A stretch of DNA of 64,000 nt from Roseiarcus sp963835885 (lineage in GTDB: Bacteria; Pseudomonadota; Alphaproteobacteria; Rhizobiales; Beijerinckiaceae), in NCBI GenBank assembly GCA_963835885.1, contig CAWIHF010000017.1:620001-684000 (forward strand), read 5' to 3'. Position numbers and translations under genes: made by a program. Below, in pieces: positions 47,831 to 56,021 of this stretch (the first letter of the stretch is position 1; every line of letters begins with the position of its first letter). The notes under the pieces were generated by a model. The model saw only the letters and a program-made list of their open reading frames with translations, was not told the DNA's origin and did not search any database.

Positions 47831-48337
47831 ATGCGCAATCCTTTCGCGATGATGGCGTCCGCGGCCGAGGGCGGCGCGGCGGCGGCCGACGGCAAGAGCG
47901 GGCCGAGGCCGAGCATCCCCTACTGGCATCTTTGGGCCGATGAGGCCGGGGTCAGCCACCAGAAGCAATGCGCCCTGACGCAGTTTGAACTGAAAGGCGT
48001 GGGCGGCGCCGCGCCGCAGTGGAACAACAAGCACGAGACAGTCCCCTCCACCGTTGTCGTGACGGTTCAGCCGGTCGGCTGGGTCGGCGACTGGCACGAG
48101 AACCCGGCGCCGCAATGGATCGTGGTTCTGTCGGGTCGCTGGTGGATCGAGAGCATGGACGGCACGCGGATCGAGCAGGGGCCAGGGGAATTTTCCTTCG
48201 GCGAGGACCAGAATTGCAGGCAAAGCGCAGACGGCAAGAAGGGGCACCGCTCAGGCACGATCGGCGATCAGCCCGCCGTGCTGATGACCCTGCAGCTTCA
48301 CGTCGACCCGCGCCGCGAGCCCTGCCACATCAGCTGA
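47831..48337 (+). CDS. Cupin-domain protein
   Basis: 168 residues, intact. The start region MRNPFAMMASAAEGGAAAAD may be a leader or flexible tail. The cupin core has GDWHENPAPQWIVVLSGRWW (His and the first motif), GPGEFSFGEDQNCRQSAD and GHRSGTIGDQPAVLMTLQL. A single metal-binding His-rich barrel is expected, but not all ligands are obvious (WHENP, GHRSG). Function may be sugar isomerisation or binding; its tight spacing to DoxX and the VOC gene puts it in the same operon. Confidence 0.78.
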   Translation: MRNPFAMMASAAEGGAAAADGKSGPRPSIPYWHLWADEAGVSHQKQCALTQFELKGVGGAAPQWNNKHETVPSTVVVTVQPVGWVGDWHENPAPQWIVVLSGRWWIESMDGTRIEQGPGEFSFGEDQNCRQSADGKKGHRSGTIGDQPAVLMTLQLHVDPRREPCHIS

Positions 48338-48365
48338 GAGCGGCCTTGCGGCCTGGAGTTGAGCA

Positions 48366-49202
48366 ATGAGCGCTGAGACGCTGCAGGCCATCACCGGCTT
48401 CAGCCTCGTCACGGCCAATCTCCCTCGCCTCGCGCGATTTTATCACGAAGTGCTTGGCTTCGCCGCGCACGGCGACGTCAAGCCGATCGATGAAGCGGAG
48501 ATGGCGCTCCTCGGTCTCTCCGGCCGCGGCCGGCGTCAAGTGTTGAGCCTTGGCCATGAGATCCTGTCGATCGATGAGTTCGACCCGGCGGGTCGGCCAT
48601 ATCCGGCGAAGAGCGACGCGGCCTCGCTGTGCTTCCAGCACCTCGCTCTCGTCGTCGATGACATGCACGGCGCCTATGCTCGCCTGCGCGACATTGTCCC
48701 GATCTCGCGGGGACAGCCGCAGAAGCTGCCGAGCTACGACGCCAGCGTGCAGGCTTTCAAGTTCCGCGACCCCGACTTGCATCCGCTGGAATTTCTGCAA
48801 TTCGCTGCTGGAAAGACGCCGGACGCATGGCGAGGACGGCATAAGCTCGAAGGGCAGATCGGCCTTGGTATCGATCATTCGGCAATGAGCGTCGCCGATG
48901 CCAATCGGAGCGCCGAGTTTTATCGGGTCCTCGGCTTGGGCATCGGCGATCGCACGCTCAACCATGGGCCCGCCCAGCAACGCCTCGATGGCCTCGGCGA
49001 CGCCGAGGTCATGGTCGTCGCGATGGACCCGCCGGAACAAGGGACGCCGCATCTCGAACTGCTCGGCTACCGCAGGCCGAAAGGCGAAGCCGGTCCAAAA
49101 CTGCGGGCCAACGACATTGCGGCGACACGCATCGTCTGGCGCGGGCGGAAGACCAGTTTGATCGTCGACCCGGACGGGCATCTGCATCAGGTTCAGGGAT
49201 AA
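48366..49202 (+). CDS. Two-domain VOC-family protein (ring-cleaving dioxygenase/isomerase-like)
   Basis: 278 residues, intact. Two VOC modules: ITGFSLVTANLPRLARFYHE with CFQHLALVVDDMHGAY and DPDLHPLEFLQF; then GIDHSAMSVADANRSAEFYR with GTPHLELLGYRRP and DPDGHLHQVQG. The metal ligands His/Glu are visible in QHLAL and HPLEF, and in DHSAM and HLEL. Function unknown. It follows the cupin gene by 28 bp and precedes the lactonase by 5 bp. Confidence 0.82.
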   Translation: MSAETLQAITGFSLVTANLPRLARFYHEVLGFAAHGDVKPIDEAEMALLGLSGRGRRQVLSLGHEILSIDEFDPAGRPYPAKSDAASLCFQHLALVVDDMHGAYARLRDIVPISRGQPQKLPSYDASVQAFKFRDPDLHPLEFLQFAAGKTPDAWRGRHKLEGQIGLGIDHSAMSVADANRSAEFYRVLGLGIGDRTLNHGPAQQRLDGLGDAEVMVVAMDPPEQGTPHLELLGYRRPKGEAGPKLRANDIAATRIVWRGRKTSLIVDPDGHLHQVQG

Positions 49203-49207
49203 GGAGA

Positions 49208-50191
49208 ATGCCCTTGACCGACGACACATCGCTGCTGCCGGGACGCCTGTTGCGCCGGGCGGGACCGCCCGAGCGGGTGGCAAATTTCCAGGGCGTGCAG
49301 ATCGACGATCCCCGGCTGGCCGAGGCGCTGAGCCCGGAGGCGATGCTGCTATGCCTCTATGATGGAACTGTGCACGGCGAGGGTCCGGTGTGGCGCGCGG
49401 CGGACGGCTGCCTCTTCTGGTCGGACGTGCCGAATCGCCGCCTCCTGCAATGGCATTCTGGCGACGGGCGTGTAACGGTCGCGATCGACGGCACGTTCTT
49501 CATGAACGGCAATGCGCTGGACGCCGAGGGTCGACTTGTGCATTGCGAGCACGGCCGGCGTTGCATCAGCCGCTCCAATGGCGACGGCGCCGCCGAGCCG
49601 ATCATCACGTATTTCGAGGGCAAGCGGCTGAACTCGCCCAACGACATCGCCGTGGCGGCCGACGGCGCCATCTGGTTCACCGACCCGACGTTCGGGCTAT
49701 TGATGCCGAGCCAGGGCAGCCTTGCCGACCCGGAGCTCGACCACCGCAGCGTCTACCGGTTCGACCCGGTCAGTGGCGAGTTGCGCCGCATGGCTGATTT
49801 CGAACAACCGAACGGGCTCGCTTTCGCCCCGGATGGCCGGACGCTGTACGTGTCGGACACCGCATTGTCGCTCAACGAGATTCCCGGGCCGCAGTCCGGC
49901 CGCACCCACGAGATCCAGGCCTTTGACGTCGCCGAAGACGGCGCCCTCTCCGGCCGGAGGTTCTTCTGTCATGCCGACCATGGGGTTCCGGATGGGTTCA
50001 AGGTCGATGCGCGGGGCTGGGTCTGGACCACGGCCGGCGACGGCATTCACGTCATCGCCCCCGATCGCACGCCGCTCGGCTACATCCCGGCGCCGGCCAT
50101 CTGCTCCAATTGCGCGTTCGGCGGCCCCACCATGACGAGGCTCTTCATCACCGCCACGAATTACCTGCTCGCCATCGATCTTCTCGCGTGA
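49208..50191 (+). CDS. SMP-30/gluconolactonase-family lactonase
   Basis: 327 residues, intact. A six-bladed propeller with metal ligands: Glu in GTVHGEGPVWRAADGCLFWS, Asn in RLNSPNDIAVAADGAIWFTD, and Asp in EQPNGLAFAPDGRTLYVSDT; GVPDGFKVDARGWVWTTAGD is the later ligand loop. Such enzymes hydrolyse sugar lactones, the expected product of GMC or SDR sugar oxidation upstream, so it probably completes an oxidative sugar pathway. It ends 20 bp from the convergent SDR gene. No signal peptide, so cytoplasmic. Confidence 0.88.
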   Translation: MPLTDDTSLLPGRLLRRAGPPERVANFQGVQIDDPRLAEALSPEAMLLCLYDGTVHGEGPVWRAADGCLFWSDVPNRRLLQWHSGDGRVTVAIDGTFFMNGNALDAEGRLVHCEHGRRCISRSNGDGAAEPIITYFEGKRLNSPNDIAVAADGAIWFTDPTFGLLMPSQGSLADPELDHRSVYRFDPVSGELRRMADFEQPNGLAFAPDGRTLYVSDTALSLNEIPGPQSGRTHEIQAFDVAEDGALSGRRFFCHADHGVPDGFKVDARGWVWTTAGDGIHVIAPDRTPLGYIPAPAICSNCAFGGPTMTRLFITATNYLLAIDLLA

Positions 50192-50211
50192 CGCCGAGAA
50201 CGCCTGGAGCG

Positions 50212-50979
50212 CTACAGCCCGACGCTGTTCTGCATCATCCCGCCGTCGGCGAAGATCGTGGTCGCGGTCAGGTAGCTCGCCCCGTCGCCGGCAAGAAAAA
50301 CGACAACATTGGCGATCTCTTCCGGCCGCGCCATGCGGCGGAGCGGGATAGCGGCGTCGAGCTTCGCCATCAGCGCAGGGTCTTTCATCGTTGAAAGATT
50401 GATCGGGGTTGCGACCGCGCCGGGACCCACGCCAACGACCAGAACGCCGTGCGGCGCCAACTCGACGCCGGCCGTCCGCGTCAGCATCCGCATGCCGCCC
50501 TTGGCCAGACAATAGGCGGTGTTGCCGGGCATCGGCCAATCCTCATGGACGGACGTGATGTTGATGATCCGGCCGCCTCCGCCCTGCTTGAGCATCTGCT
50601 TCGCAGCAAGCTGCACGCCGAAAAAAGCGCTCTTGAGATTGATCGCCAGGACCCGATCGTACTGAGCCTCCGTCGTGTCGAGCACGGAGGTGCGGGTCTC
50701 GACGCCGGCATTGTTCACCATGATGTCGAGGCGTCCAAACTTGGTCACCGCGGCGTCGACGAGGCGCTGCAGTTGGTCAGTCCGGCTGACATCCGCGTCC
50801 ACGCCGATCGCCTGATCGCCAAGCGAAACGATCTCGCGCTCCAATGTCTCGGTCGCTTCGGGATGGACGACGTAGTCGATGACAATGCTGGCCCCGGCCT
50901 TTGCGAGGCCCAAGGCAATCGCCATACCGATCCCGCTGTTGCCTCCGGTGACGATAGCGACCTTGCCGTTGAGCGACAT
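50212..50979 (-). CDS. SDR-family oxidoreductase (glucose 1-dehydrogenase-like)
   Basis: 255 residues, intact, starting MSLNGKVAIVTGGNSGIGMA. NNAG as VNNAGVETRTSV, catalytic Ser in NITSVHEDWPMPG and YxxxK as TAYCLAKGG, then ELAPHGVLVVGVGPGAVATP and the closing TIFADGGMMQ. The IT(S)VHE.WP.PG...Y block is characteristic of glucose 1-dehydrogenases, which oxidise glucose to gluconolactone with NAD(P). The lactonase next door would act on that product. Specificity is inferred from the motif and context. Confidence 0.85.
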   Translation of the reverse strand: MSLNGKVAIVTGGNSGIGMAIALGLAKAGASIVIDYVVHPEATETLEREIVSLGDQAIGVDADVSRTDQLQRLVDAAVTKFGRLDIMVNNAGVETRTSVLDTTEAQYDRVLAINLKSAFFGVQLAAKQMLKQGGGGRIINITSVHEDWPMPGNTAYCLAKGGMRMLTRTAGVELAPHGVLVVGVGPGAVATPINLSTMKDPALMAKLDAAIPLRRMARPEEIANVVVFLAGDGASYLTATTIFADGGMMQNSVGL

Positions 50980-51236
50980 TGCGTTTCTCCACTGAGCGGG
51001 CGGCGAAAGCCGTCGCGTTCCTTCAGTCAAACAGGTTAGTCCACCCCAGTCTATGACGAGTCAAAGAGCAATGTCAGGGCTCGCCTCGGCGGAACGTCCG
51101 ACAAACGAACACCGCACGCAAACAGTTCGGAGTTCAGCGACCCGCTGTCGGTGATGCGAATTCAGTGTGTCTTCCGACTTTGACGGATACATGACGGTCC
51201 TGGGATCGACGGCTCCCTCTTGGGGAAGGTCATCCC

Positions 51237-52340
51237 CTAGATCGAAACCGCCTCGCCCGTGCTGCTCGCTCTCACCGCGGCGAGGCACAGGCGGAGCGAG
51301 GCGAGATTGCCGCGGGCCGAGTTCATCGGCTCGCGACCCTCTTCGATCGCACATAGGAGTTCGCCCATCGCCCCGGCAAACCCGTCGTTGAACCAGGTCC
51401 CCATTAGCGCCGGACGCGCGACGCCGGCTTCGGTGTGCAGTTCGACGGACTGAACGCCGAGATCCGGACCTCGGCTCGAGACCGTTCCCTTGGTTCCGAT
51501 GATCGCCGTCGTATCGCACGCTCCATAGCGCGTGGCGCCGTTCAGGATGAGCGACGCCTGGCCGCCGTCGAAAGCAACGAGAACCTCGGCGAGCATGGGT
51601 GGGCGCACGGTCTGCGAGGCGGCGCGGGCGACGGCGGCGCGAACAGTAAGCGGACGCTCGCCGATCACGCTCGACATGAAATCGAACCAGTGGATTCCGA
51701 AGTCCCACAGCAGAAGATTGTCGACCGCCTCAAAAGCCGTGCCGGCGATCCATCCGTGATTCCAACGGATCGCCACATGCGTGCCGATCACCTCGCCGAT
51801 CAGCCCGGCGGCGACCGCCTCGCGCATATAGGAGAGATGCGGCGCCCAGCGCCCATTCTGGTTGACCGCCAGCTTGACGTTGACGCGTTCGGCCTCCTCG
51901 ACAAGCTCCCGGCCGGTCGCGAGGTCCTCGACGAACGGCTTCTGCGACAGGACATGCTTGCCGGCCGCAAACGCCCGCCGCATCATATTCGCCCGCACGC
52001 CGGGGTGGGTCGTGAGGTCGACGACCTTAATTCGGGGATCGTCGAGCGCCTTTTCGTAGTCGTCCGTCGCGTCGGCCTTCGGAAAGAAGGCGTCCCGCCG
52101 CGCCCGTGCACGCCCCAAGTCACGCGAGCAGATCGAGAGAACGTTCAGTCCGTAGGCGCGATAGGCGTCGAGGTGGGCTGCGCTGATCCCGCCGGCCCCG
52201 ACGAGCGCGATGCCGATCGAACGGTCCTTGGGCATCGGCGGGAGATAGGGCAGTTCGGGCGCTTGCGTCTCGGCGACCGGGCGAGCCGTCAGCGCGTAGT
52301 CGCTCGCCGAAGGCTCGAGCTTCGCCTTCGCCTCGGTCAT
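51237..52340 (-). CDS. Gfo/Idh/MocA-family oxidoreductase, gene 2
   Basis: 367 residues, intact, starting MTEAKAKLEPSASDYALTAR. NAD(P) site IGIALVGAGGISAAHLDAYR, then KHVLSQKPFVEDLATGRELV (the conserved EKP-like QKP Lys), and the substrate domain with NQNGRWAPHLSYMREAVAAG and LLLWDFGIHWFDFMSSVIGE, where D...H is the usual catalytic pair. It oxidises a hydroxyl of a sugar or cyclitol. Its ATG overlaps the stop of the upstream paralogue, so the two are co-translated and may act on successive steps or as a heteromer. Confidence 0.88.
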   Translation of the reverse strand: MTEAKAKLEPSASDYALTARPVAETQAPELPYLPPMPKDRSIGIALVGAGGISAAHLDAYRAYGLNVLSICSRDLGRARARRDAFFPKADATDDYEKALDDPRIKVVDLTTHPGVRANMMRRAFAAGKHVLSQKPFVEDLATGRELVEEAERVNVKLAVNQNGRWAPHLSYMREAVAAGLIGEVIGTHVAIRWNHGWIAGTAFEAVDNLLLWDFGIHWFDFMSSVIGERPLTVRAAVARAASQTVRPPMLAEVLVAFDGGQASLILNGATRYGACDTTAIIGTKGTVSSRGPDLGVQSVELHTEAGVARPALMGTWFNDGFAGAMGELLCAIEEGREPMNSARGNLASLRLCLAAVRASSTGEAVSI

Positions 52341-53413
52341 TTTAGCAACGGCAATGTGCGCCGCTGCTCGGCTGAACGAGCGGCGGTGTCGACGATCCGC
52401 TGAGCGGTTCGACAAAGGGCCGGGTCGAGCGGGCCTTCGAACGCGACGCCTTTCTCCCTGCAATGCAGCACATATTCGATCGGCTTGCGAAATGGCGCTT
52501 CGAGTCCGTCGACCGGTCGGTTGCGGATCTCGGGTTGAGCGCGTGTCTGGATCGCGACATGCGGTTCGAAATCGTAGCTCGAGATTGTCCCTTCGGTTCC
52601 GACCAACACGAAACCGCATTTGGGTTGCGGCTGGGTGACCCAGGGATCGGTGAAGGCGCCCCAACGCGTCTCGAGCTTCGACAAGCCTCTGCGGTAACGG
52701 CAGACCGTGATCGAATGTTCGTCCACCTCGAGGCCCTCGGGCTGATCGACGACGGACGTCACCTCGAGCGGCGCCTCGCCGCTCATGAACCACGTGCCGA
52801 GCGTCGCCCCATAGCCGAGATAGTCGAGCAGGCTGCCGCCGCCATCGGATTTCCTGTACCACCAGGAAGTCGGCTTTTCGCGCCGCACATCCTCTTCCGA
52901 GACGACAATTTTGTCGGCGCGGTGATAGAGCGGCCCCCGGTTGCCGTCGTAGAAATGCACTTCGATCACGTCGCCGATCGCGCCCTCGTCGATGATGCGC
53001 TTCGCGGTGACATGAGCGGGGTACCAGCGCAGCGGCCAGTTGATGGCGAGCCGGACGCCAGCCTTTTCGACGGCCGCGAGAATCCGGTCGGCGTCGGCGA
53101 GCGAGGCGGCGAAAGGTTTCTCCAGCAGAATGTCGACGCCGAGCGGAGCGACCGCCTCGACGCAATCGGCATGGCGCGCGGTCGCCGGGCACAGGATCGC
53201 CAGGTCGGGCTTCGTCTCCCGCACGCAGCGCTCGATATCGTCAAACACGCGGTCGGAGGAAATGGCGAACGTCTTGATTGCGTCGGCCATGCGCGCCCGG
53301 TCGGGATCGCAGATGCCGACGATTTCCGCCTTCGGATGTTCGTGCGCCTCGCGCAGGAGGTCGCCCATATGGACGTGCTCGAAACTGATGCCGACGATGC
53401 GCTGCTTTCGCAT
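52337..53413 (-). CDS. Gfo/Idh/MocA-family oxidoreductase, gene 1
   Basis: 358 residues, intact; start MRKQRIVGISFEHVHMGDLL with GGGGAGGAC upstream. Note the non-standard nucleotide-binding start (GISFEHVHMG in place of GxGxxG), shared by a subset of this family. VDILLEKPFAASLADADRIL carries the EKP motif, and GGGSLLDYLGYGATLGTWFM the catalytic region with Asp. It is the first gene of a two-gene minus-strand operon divergent from the isomerase. A palindrome in the intervening 226 bp may control both sides. Confidence 0.87.
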   Translation of the reverse strand: MRKQRIVGISFEHVHMGDLLREAHEHPKAEIVGICDPDRARMADAIKTFAISSDRVFDDIERCVRETKPDLAILCPATARHADCVEAVAPLGVDILLEKPFAASLADADRILAAVEKAGVRLAINWPLRWYPAHVTAKRIIDEGAIGDVIEVHFYDGNRGPLYHRADKIVVSEEDVRREKPTSWWYRKSDGGGSLLDYLGYGATLGTWFMSGEAPLEVTSVVDQPEGLEVDEHSITVCRYRRGLSKLETRWGAFTDPWVTQPQPKCGFVLVGTEGTISSYDFEPHVAIQTRAQPEIRNRPVDGLEAPFRKPIEYVLHCREKGVAFEGPLDPALCRTAQRIVDTAARSAEQRRTLPLLK

Positions 53414-53551
53414 GTCCTCCCCACGGCCTCGCTCGGCTTGTCGCCACTGCGGACTTACCGCATTTCGGCTCACCTGTCAGGGTTCGAGCGTCGCGCGCAT
53501 AATCATGCTCCGGCCTTCAATGGCGCTCTCTCCCGGCAGATTGGAATTTTC

Positions 53552-53569
53552 TTGCGGCTAATGCCGCAA
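53552..53569. promoter_or_regulatory. Palindrome in the divergent sugar-gene promoter region
   Basis: TTGCGGC-TAAT-GCCGCAA is a perfect 7-bp inverted repeat, 70 bp before the isomerase start and 139 bp from the Gfo/Idh/MocA start. Its symmetry and place suit a repressor operator (LacI or similar type), but no regulator gene is next to it. Confidence 0.55.
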
Positions 53570-53639
53570 ATGGTGAGAACTTTGCTCGGGGCTCTCGCGC
53601 GCCCCCGAGGAAAAACAAGAGCAGTCTGGAGGAAACATC

Positions 53640-54699
53640 ATGCGCACCATCAAAGGGCCGGGGCTGCTATTGGCGCAATTTGCGCGCGACACGCCCCCGC
53701 ACAACACCCTCGAGGGCATCGCGCGGTGGGCCAAGGGCTATGGGTACAAGGCCATCCAGATTCCGACCGCGGACGCCCGCTTTTTCAATCTCGATCTCGC
53801 CTACGAGAGCGCCGCCTATTGCGACGAGGTGAAGGGCAAGCTTGCCGATATCGGCATCGCGATCAGCGAATTCTCGACCCATTTCCAGGGCCAGATGGTT
53901 TCGGTCCACCCGGCATACGACGCGATGTTCGACGGGCAGTGCCTCGCGGACCTGCGCGGCAATCCGGAGAAACGTCGCCACTGGGCGGCGGATCAGGTGC
54001 GGAAAGCCGCGCTGGTCAGCCGGCGCTTCGGGTTGACGGAACACGTGACTTTCACCGGCTCGCTGGCCTGGCCATATTTCTATCCCTATCCGCAGCGTCC
54101 CGCCGGCCTGATCGAGGAATGTTTCGCCGAACAGGCGCGCCGGTGGAAGCCGATCCTCGACATTTTCGACGAAAACGGCGTGAATTCTCTGTTTCGAGAT
54201 TCATCCGACCGAGGACATTTTCGACGGCGACACGTTCGACATGTTCCTGGCGGCGGTCGGAGGCCACAATCGCTGCAACATCAACTACGACGCCAGCCAC
54301 TTCATCAAGCAGTGCATGGACTATCTCGGCTTCATCGACGTCTATCATGAACGGATCAAGATGTTTCACGTCAAGGATGCCGAGTTCAATCCGACCGCCA
54401 AGCAAGGCGTCTACGGCGGATACAAGGGATGGCTCGAACGGGCCGGCCGCGACCGCTCGCTCGGCCACGGGCAGGTCGATTTCAAGGCGATCTTCTCGAA
54501 GCTGGCGGCTTATGATTTCGCGGGGTGGGCCGTCTACGAGTGGGAATGCTGTCTGCAACACCCGGAAGCCGCGGCCCGCGAGGGAGCGAGGTTCATCGCC
54601 GATCATATCATCGAGGTGACCGACTATGCCTTTGACGACTTCGCCGCGACCGGCGCGGACCGCTCGGCCAATCTGAAGCTCCTCGGCCTCGCGGGCTAA
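53640..54699 (+). CDS. Sugar phosphate isomerase/epimerase-family TIM barrel, frameshifted
   Basis: About 353 residues, start behind CTGGAGGAAACATC. The xylose-isomerase-like barrel reads GLLLAQFARDTPPHNTLEGI, AIQIPTADARFFNLDLAYE, AISEFSTHFQGQMVSVHPAY and EHVTFTGSLAWPYFYPYPQR. A one-base change near 54188 leads through CFEIHPTEDIFDGDTFDMFL, NINYDASHFIKQCMDY and IKMFHVKDAEFNPT, where Glu, Asp and His metal ligands lie, ending GWAVYEWECCLQHPEAAARE. It isomerises or epimerises a (keto-)sugar, fitting the dehydrogenases divergently encoded next to it. Confidence 0.85.
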
Positions 54700-54837
54700 G
54701 GCGAACGATCTTCGTCGCCTCCAGCCGTAATAATGGGGCGAGACCTTCTGCGCGGATTGCGTAGGCGGCGCCAAACGTGCTGGATTACAGGGTTGCAGCA
54801 TCTCAGCTGCGCCAAAAGACCATATGGGAGGAAGAAA

Positions 54838-55881
54838 ATGAGACGCCTTAGCGGAATTGCCGCGCTTTCTTTGCTCGCGGCTCTAGGGGCGAGTGCGCCC
54901 GTCGGCGGCGCCGACGCCGCACAGCAGTTTGTGATCGGGGTCTCCAACACTCACATCGGCAATAGCTGGCGCGAGGAATTCGTCTGCTCGATCAAAGCCG
55001 AAGCGCTCGCTTCCGGCCTGGTGTCGAAGATCGTTCTGGCCAATCGCGAAGCCGGGCCTTCCGAACAAATCGCGGACCTGCGCACCCTGATTTCGGCGGG
55101 CGTCAATGCGATCATCATAAACCCGTCAGACGAGAAGGCGCTCAACGGCGTCATCAAGCAGGCAGCCGAGAAGGGGATCGTTGTCGTTGCGGCGGATCAA
55201 CCGGTCAGCGCTCCGGAAGCGTATATCGTGACCGGCGACCAGACGGCCTACGCCAAGGTCGGCGCCAAGTGGCTGTTCGATCAGTTGAAGGGCAAGGGCG
55301 ACGTCTATGAGATGCGCGGCATTGATGGCGCGCCCGGCGACACCGTCAGGCAGACGGGTTTTGACGCGGTTCTGAAGGACTACCCCGGGATCAAGATCGT
55401 TGCGACGACTTTCATGGATTGGTCCAACGAAAAAGCCGCGCAGCAGATGTCGGCGATGCTGGCGTCGGGCAAGCATTTCGATGGCGTGTGGACCTCGGGG
55501 ATCGACTACACGGTGATCGAGGCGATCAAGGCGGCAAACAAGCCGTTCGTGCCGTTCGTCGGGGCTGACAACAACGGCTTCATCAAGCAATTGATCGACT
55601 ATAAGAAGGACGGGTTGATCGGCGTCGCCGTCAGCAACTCGCCCGCGATCGGCGCCGCCGGACTGGTCGTCGCCCTCGACGTCCTGCAGAAAAAGCCTCG
55701 CGACAGGGTGACCACCGTTCCGACGGCCTGGTACGACAACACGACCGACGAAAACGTGGAGAAGCTGAAGGCGCTCTACGACCCGAACGTCGCGCCGACG
55801 GATCCTGTCTACGGCCCAGAGAAGGAATTCGGTCACTTCACCGCCGCACAGGAAAAGGCCTGCAAGGGTCCCGGCGAATAG
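54838..55881 (+). CDS. Sugar ABC transporter, periplasmic binding protein (RbsB-like)
   Basis: 347 residues, intact, with GGGAGGAAGA upstream. The signal peptide ends GGADAAQQ. The periplasmic-binding-protein type I fold reads FVIGVSNTHIGNSWREEFVC, EQIADLRTLISAGVNAIIIN, PSDEKALNGVIKQAAEKGIV and VVAADQPVSAPEAYIVTGDQ. The N-terminal 'S.t...wr..' and the 'DQ' pockets are those of ribose/xylose/myo-inositol-type carriers. It delivers a sugar or polyol to the fused ABC protein encoded 140 bp downstream. A stem-loop lies between them. Confidence 0.9.
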   Translation: MRRLSGIAALSLLAALGASAPVGGADAAQQFVIGVSNTHIGNSWREEFVCSIKAEALASGLVSKIVLANREAGPSEQIADLRTLISAGVNAIIINPSDEKALNGVIKQAAEKGIVVVAADQPVSAPEAYIVTGDQTAYAKVGAKWLFDQLKGKGDVYEMRGIDGAPGDTVRQTGFDAVLKDYPGIKIVATTFMDWSNEKAAQQMSAMLASGKHFDGVWTSGIDYTVIEAIKAANKPFVPFVGADNNGFIKQLIDYKKDGLIGVAVSNSPAIGAAGLVVALDVLQKKPRDRVTTVPTAWYDNTTDENVEKLKALYDPNVAPTDPVYGPEKEFGHFTAAQEKACKGPGE

Positions 55882-55893
55882 CAGCCATTGGCC

Positions 55894-55924
55894 GCCGGCG
55901 GCTTGTTTTCGTGCGACCGCCGGC
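55894..55924 (+). terminator. Stem-loop between binding-protein and transporter genes
   Basis: GCCGGCGG (55894-55901) and CCGCCGGC (55917-55924) pair with a 15-base loop; only a weak T-run follows. Such intercistronic hairpins commonly cause higher expression of the binding protein than of the membrane parts. Confidence 0.4.
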
Positions 55925-56021
55925 GCTTTCCATTGTTCGTATTGCAGTCGTCCAGTCGCACGCGTCGATACGAGGGGCGTGTGGTAATTGATATGCCGCG
56001 AGCAGACCTGGGGCCGCGCCA

